A DNA stretch of 64,000 nt from Allacma fusca (lineage: Eukaryota > Arthropoda > Collembola > Symphypleona > Sminthuridae), in the NCBI GenBank assembly GCA_947179485.1, contig OX359245.1, forward strand, positions 64,963,067-65,027,066, given 5' to 3'. Below are positions 62,201-64,000 of the stretch, piece after piece (within the stretch, counting starts at the first letter, position 1; each line of letters begins with the position of its first letter). The notes under the pieces are model-generated. The model did not search any database and had not been told where the DNA came from. It saw only the letters and a program-made list of their open reading frames with translations. The position numbers were made by a program, and so were the translations under genes.

Positions 62201-64000
62201 GCAGAGACTAATTTAGATTTTAATTCTACAAAAGCTTCCTGACATTTATCAGACCAGAGAATTTTTGCATTCTTATGTGTGAGGGCTCGAAGGGGTTCAG
62301 TAATTTTACTAAACTGGAATACAAATTTTCGGTAATATGAACAGAGACAGTGAAACCTACGTACAGAGTGAATATCAGTAGGGACAGGGTATTCGGACAT
62401 AGCTTTAATCTTATCAGGATCGGTTTCTACTCCTGTACGGGAAATAACATGTCCTAAGTACTTAACCTTAACCATGGCGAATTCACATTTGGAGGGTTTT
62501 AAAGTTAATCCTGAATCTACAATACGTTGGAGGACTTGGGCAATATGTGACAAATGATCTTCAAACGATTTGGAATATACACAGATATCGTCTAGGAAGC
62601 AGACTGCAATTGTCCATTTAAGAGAACCTAATAATTTGTTCATTAAGTTTTGAAAGGTTTGGGGAGCTGAAGCTTGTCCAAAGGGCATTCTTTTGAAAGT
62701 ATAAGTACCACTAGGTGTAACAAAACCTGAATATTCTTTAACTTTATCGGAATTCTTAATCTGATGGAAGGCGGAAACAAAATCTAACTTAGAAATAAAT
62801 TCGAAACCTGACAACGCATCAAAAATAACATCTTGTCGATCTAGAACGAAGCAGGACTTTTTACATCTAGAATTTAATTTACGGAAGTCTATAACCATAC
62901 GGAAAGTACCATCACTTTTCTTAACTAATAGTGAGGGACTGGTAAAAGGAGATGATGTGGGTTCAACTACACCTTGTTCAATTAATTTCTTGACTTGTCT
63001 ATCAAATTCCTTACGCTCTAAAGGAGATACATGGTAAGGGCGGGATTGGAAAGGATTACTATCTTCTAATTCGAAATCATGTTTAATTAAATTGGTACAG
63101 CCAAATTCTTCGTCAGAAAAGGCAAAAGCTCGACGATAATAAGAAAGAAGAATCTTAAGGGAACTAACTTGTTCTTTATTAAGGTGATCAGCAAATTCCA
63201 ATAATTCTATTTGGGGGTCTATTGGAAAATCAAGAGGGACTTTGAAGGGAGTTGAATTGTTAGTAAAATCATTGGGAATAAGATTATTAATAGGAAGACT
63301 ATTCAAATCTGCATCTAGACTGCCTACAACTTCTAGGTTAGCATCTAATCTACCTAAATAAGTTTTAGAACGGATTCTAACATAATTATTAGAGGGATTG
63401 GAAAGAGTTAGATAACTTAGATTATTTTCAAAAGACAATAAGCAATAAGGAATTAATATATTATGTTGTCGTTGAACTTTAGAAGAGGGAAGGAATACTA
63501 CATTTTCCAAATTAACGCCAATGGAGGATACAGGAATTATCAAAGTAGATTGGGGAGGGATTTCACTAGATTGGCAAGTAAAAATACTTAAATTACTTGG
63601 AAGGGACCTAATAGGTTCCAGATGATCTATTACATGAGGGTTGTCGGTTTGAGTAGCGGTTTCATTAACAAGGGGAGAAGATATTAGCAATGGGTCGGAA
63701 TTAATTTCCTTTACTTCGGAACACTTACAGCAAACGGGATTAGAAAGGTCAGAAGAGGTCGGGAAAGTTAAGTTATTAGTTCCAAATGCTATGTTAGCAT
63801 TATTTAAATGGAGAAAATCATAACCTATAATTATTGGGTACGAGGAATTGGGAACTATTAAGAATTTCCATAGAGTGAAATAATTACTAATTAATACAGG
63901 AAGCTCAATACAATGAGTAATCATTAATCTTTCAGCAGACTTAACAGCAAGCTTCAAATAAACAGGATTATCTAAAGAAATGGAGGTACTACGAGCAGTT
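59245..64000 (-). CDS. pol: Pol polyprotein of the second LTR element (partial at N-terminus)
   Basis: Open on the minus strand from the window edge to a stop at 59245, at least 1585 codons. Protease is represented by its C-terminal half (PIIIGYDFLHL near 63830); the catalytic DTG must lie beyond 64000. RT: first Asp in SKLDFVSAFHQI, and FLDD at 62598-62587 in place of YVDD/YLDD. RNase H: TCDAS, ELEALAVV, ITDHNSL and NVDALSR. Integrase: HHCC domain (HDSPFGGHFG...CYTCQ), Asp in CGIDFVGP, Asp in LLISDPSTIF, and Glu in GLVERHIG (61009-61011). GPY/F-type WKGPYVILE follows at ~60590. About 400 proline- and serine-rich residues then extend to the stop, far longer than usual for this family. No lesion is seen, so it may be active. 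Confidence 0.9.
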   Translation of the reverse strand, partial: TARSTSISLDNPVYLKLAVKSAERLMITHCIELPVLISNYFTLWKFLIVPNSSYPIIIGYDFLHLNNANIAFGTNNLTFPTSSDLSNPVCCKCSEVKEINSDPLLISSPLVNETATQTDNPHVIDHLEPIRSLPSNLSIFTCQSSEIPPQSTLIIPVSSIGVNLENVVFLPSSKVQRQHNILIPYCLLSFENNLSYLTLSNPSNNYVRIRSKTYLGRLDANLEVVGSLDADLNSLPINNLIPNDFTNNSTPFKVPLDFPIDPQIELLEFADHLNKEQVSSLKILLSYYRRAFAFSDEEFGCTNLIKHDFELEDSNPFQSRPYHVSPLERKEFDRQVKKLIEQGVVEPTSSPFTSPSLLVKKSDGTFRMVIDFRKLNSRCKKSCFVLDRQDVIFDALSGFEFISKLDFVSAFHQIKNSDKVKEYSGFVTPSGTYTFKRMPFGQASAPQTFQNLMNKLLGSLKWTIAVCFLDDICVYSKSFEDHLSHIAQVLQRIVDSGLTLKPSKCEFAMVKVKYLGHVISRTGVETDPDKIKAMSEYPVPTDIHSVRRFHCLCSYYRKFVFQFSKITEPLRALTHKNAKILWSDKCQEAFVELKSKLVSAPILVHFDESSPTILTCDASIDGIASCLSQVQNDTEHPVAYYSRSVNKHERNYHITELEALAVVESIKHFHPYLYGRNFTVITDHNSLTFLMTAKELKGRLCRWSLTLQPYTFTIRYKKGILNSNVDALSRAPVFPAPEKETDYPELNTTLYNIKIELPEPLSDLMFKQREDSFTLPIITHKLRNPSPTDDKYPDFKIIEGLLYKSNCKVGDRLWKLCIPKVSRNILIKSVHDSPFGGHFGINKTLETIKIRYFWPQMRKDVHAYVESCYTCQIFNHRNTPTHGPLIPFPSPHNPFETCGIDFVGPFPESPSGNTYFLICVDHLTRFVEVKPVPKQNSYEAIKSLLEILIYRHGIPNLLISDPSTIFTSFAFQKFCSDFKINLHVTPPQAHNVNGLVERHIGTVKRVISKYILDSHNQWETWLQSAGFAHNTSIHSISKFSPYFLLYGRDPVLPCDKMFPSLNWRQDDLESNVVSKRVRFASDLACKNTDESRQKCKVSFDSKHPPIEFIVGELVLVAEFQRKVGFVDKFLPAWKGPYVILEKLNQVTYLVQDKRPTSLYKIRKAHVQHLKKFISRDISHPISTPKITITLKNDTIFPKLETLPPIPPPESTPDLSESFSNLFKTPELLPPNPFQTPRRSSRKPVPKINLFCFSDLQVMDSPFDLMALSPEIFEDAQDLPPYTPPFSSGPSSPPSPQDLGIDDQLPPLFLLQDPPSSPQDPFPMFQNPVSNSTDVSDSNAIRDPKPTLSDISLPASPTPTEIIDEPTPISHPIHDPVISTITTQATLPLITLKLSKLQLPSVSLPLIKKPPIPTLPVPIKSTPQLVKPKPNLVPASDPVPLMSLNVGLPPPVQLRKRPFPFNNPHPPSPFQNYSYPPTPFLNNIHSPIPFNCYPPQPFPNNSHPPNLFPDYYACPPNAFPNYNFPSNPYSPIPNQNQEPIIKIPRRREYAPGPNYGFVAETATPPPPGACCSTCFWHGNKFRGPR

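Larger units (their letters stand above)
58793..64000 (-). mobile_element. Second gypsy-type LTR retrotransposon, minus strand, runs off the window
   Basis: Inserted in exon 3 of receptor copy H. On the minus strand it reads protease, RT, RNase H, integrase, a long proline-rich tail, then non-coding sequence down to ~58793, which should be the 3' LTR. The other LTR and gag lie beyond 64000, so target duplication and LTR identity cannot be checked here. Confidence 0.88.

Overview
The window looks like AT-rich arthropod nuclear DNA. Genes are split by short (~90-105 bp) GT-AG introns and surrounded by hAT, Tc1/mariner/pogo, Ty3/gypsy and non-LTR elements. The host genes are a tandem family of ~387-388 aa seven-helix proteins whose last helix sits at the C-terminus, the topology of insect gustatory/odorant receptors. 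A large lineage-specific expansion of this kind suggests a springtail (Collembola), but that is inference; nothing here is a species marker.

Receptor array (about 0.5-58.8 kb, all on +). Three copies are intact three-exon genes: B (3555-4912), E (17499-18871) and F (37523-39009). Others are broken: A (exon 1 only, 519-899), C (8302-10451, nonsense, frameshift, nearly lost intron 2, hAT in intron 1), G (46829-48208, several indels, LINE at its stop codon) and H (57811-58792, one nonsense codon, exon 3 cut by an LTR element). Smaller fossils lie at 7448, 15996, 19489, 35407 and 40318. Upstream of the copies the same ~0.4-kb flank modules recur in decayed form, so the array grew by repeated duplication including the 5' flank. 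Copies E and F sit in one large duplication (~16.95-35.2 kb and ~36.99-45.37 kb) that was later loaded with different transposons.

Transposons. A complete Ty3/gypsy-type element (20014-30264) has 552-bp LTRs that look identical, a 4-bp target duplication and an empty paralogous site. Its gag and pol are joined by a textbook -1 frameshift signal (slippery heptamer TTTAAAC plus a perfect 8-bp stem). A second gypsy-type element on the minus strand runs off the right edge (58.8-64 kb). There is a solo LTR (34596-35173), two degenerate LINEs (48211-50345 minus; ~51421-55867 plus), four non-autonomous hAT elements with 8-bp target duplications (8762, 13609, 31375, 40997), a pogo-like element (30441), a 115-bp TA-inserting MITE inside an intron of copy F (37993) and a long-TIR element (44017). 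In several cases a paralogous copy supplies the empty site; for the 115-bp MITE two paralogues carry what looks like an excision footprint.

The most unusual observations are the frameshift signal, the filled/empty/footprint trio at one intron site, the mosaic E/F receptor pair, and the iterated fossil promoter/exon-1 modules. Long stretches between features are AT-rich and mostly recognisable as decayed array flank.
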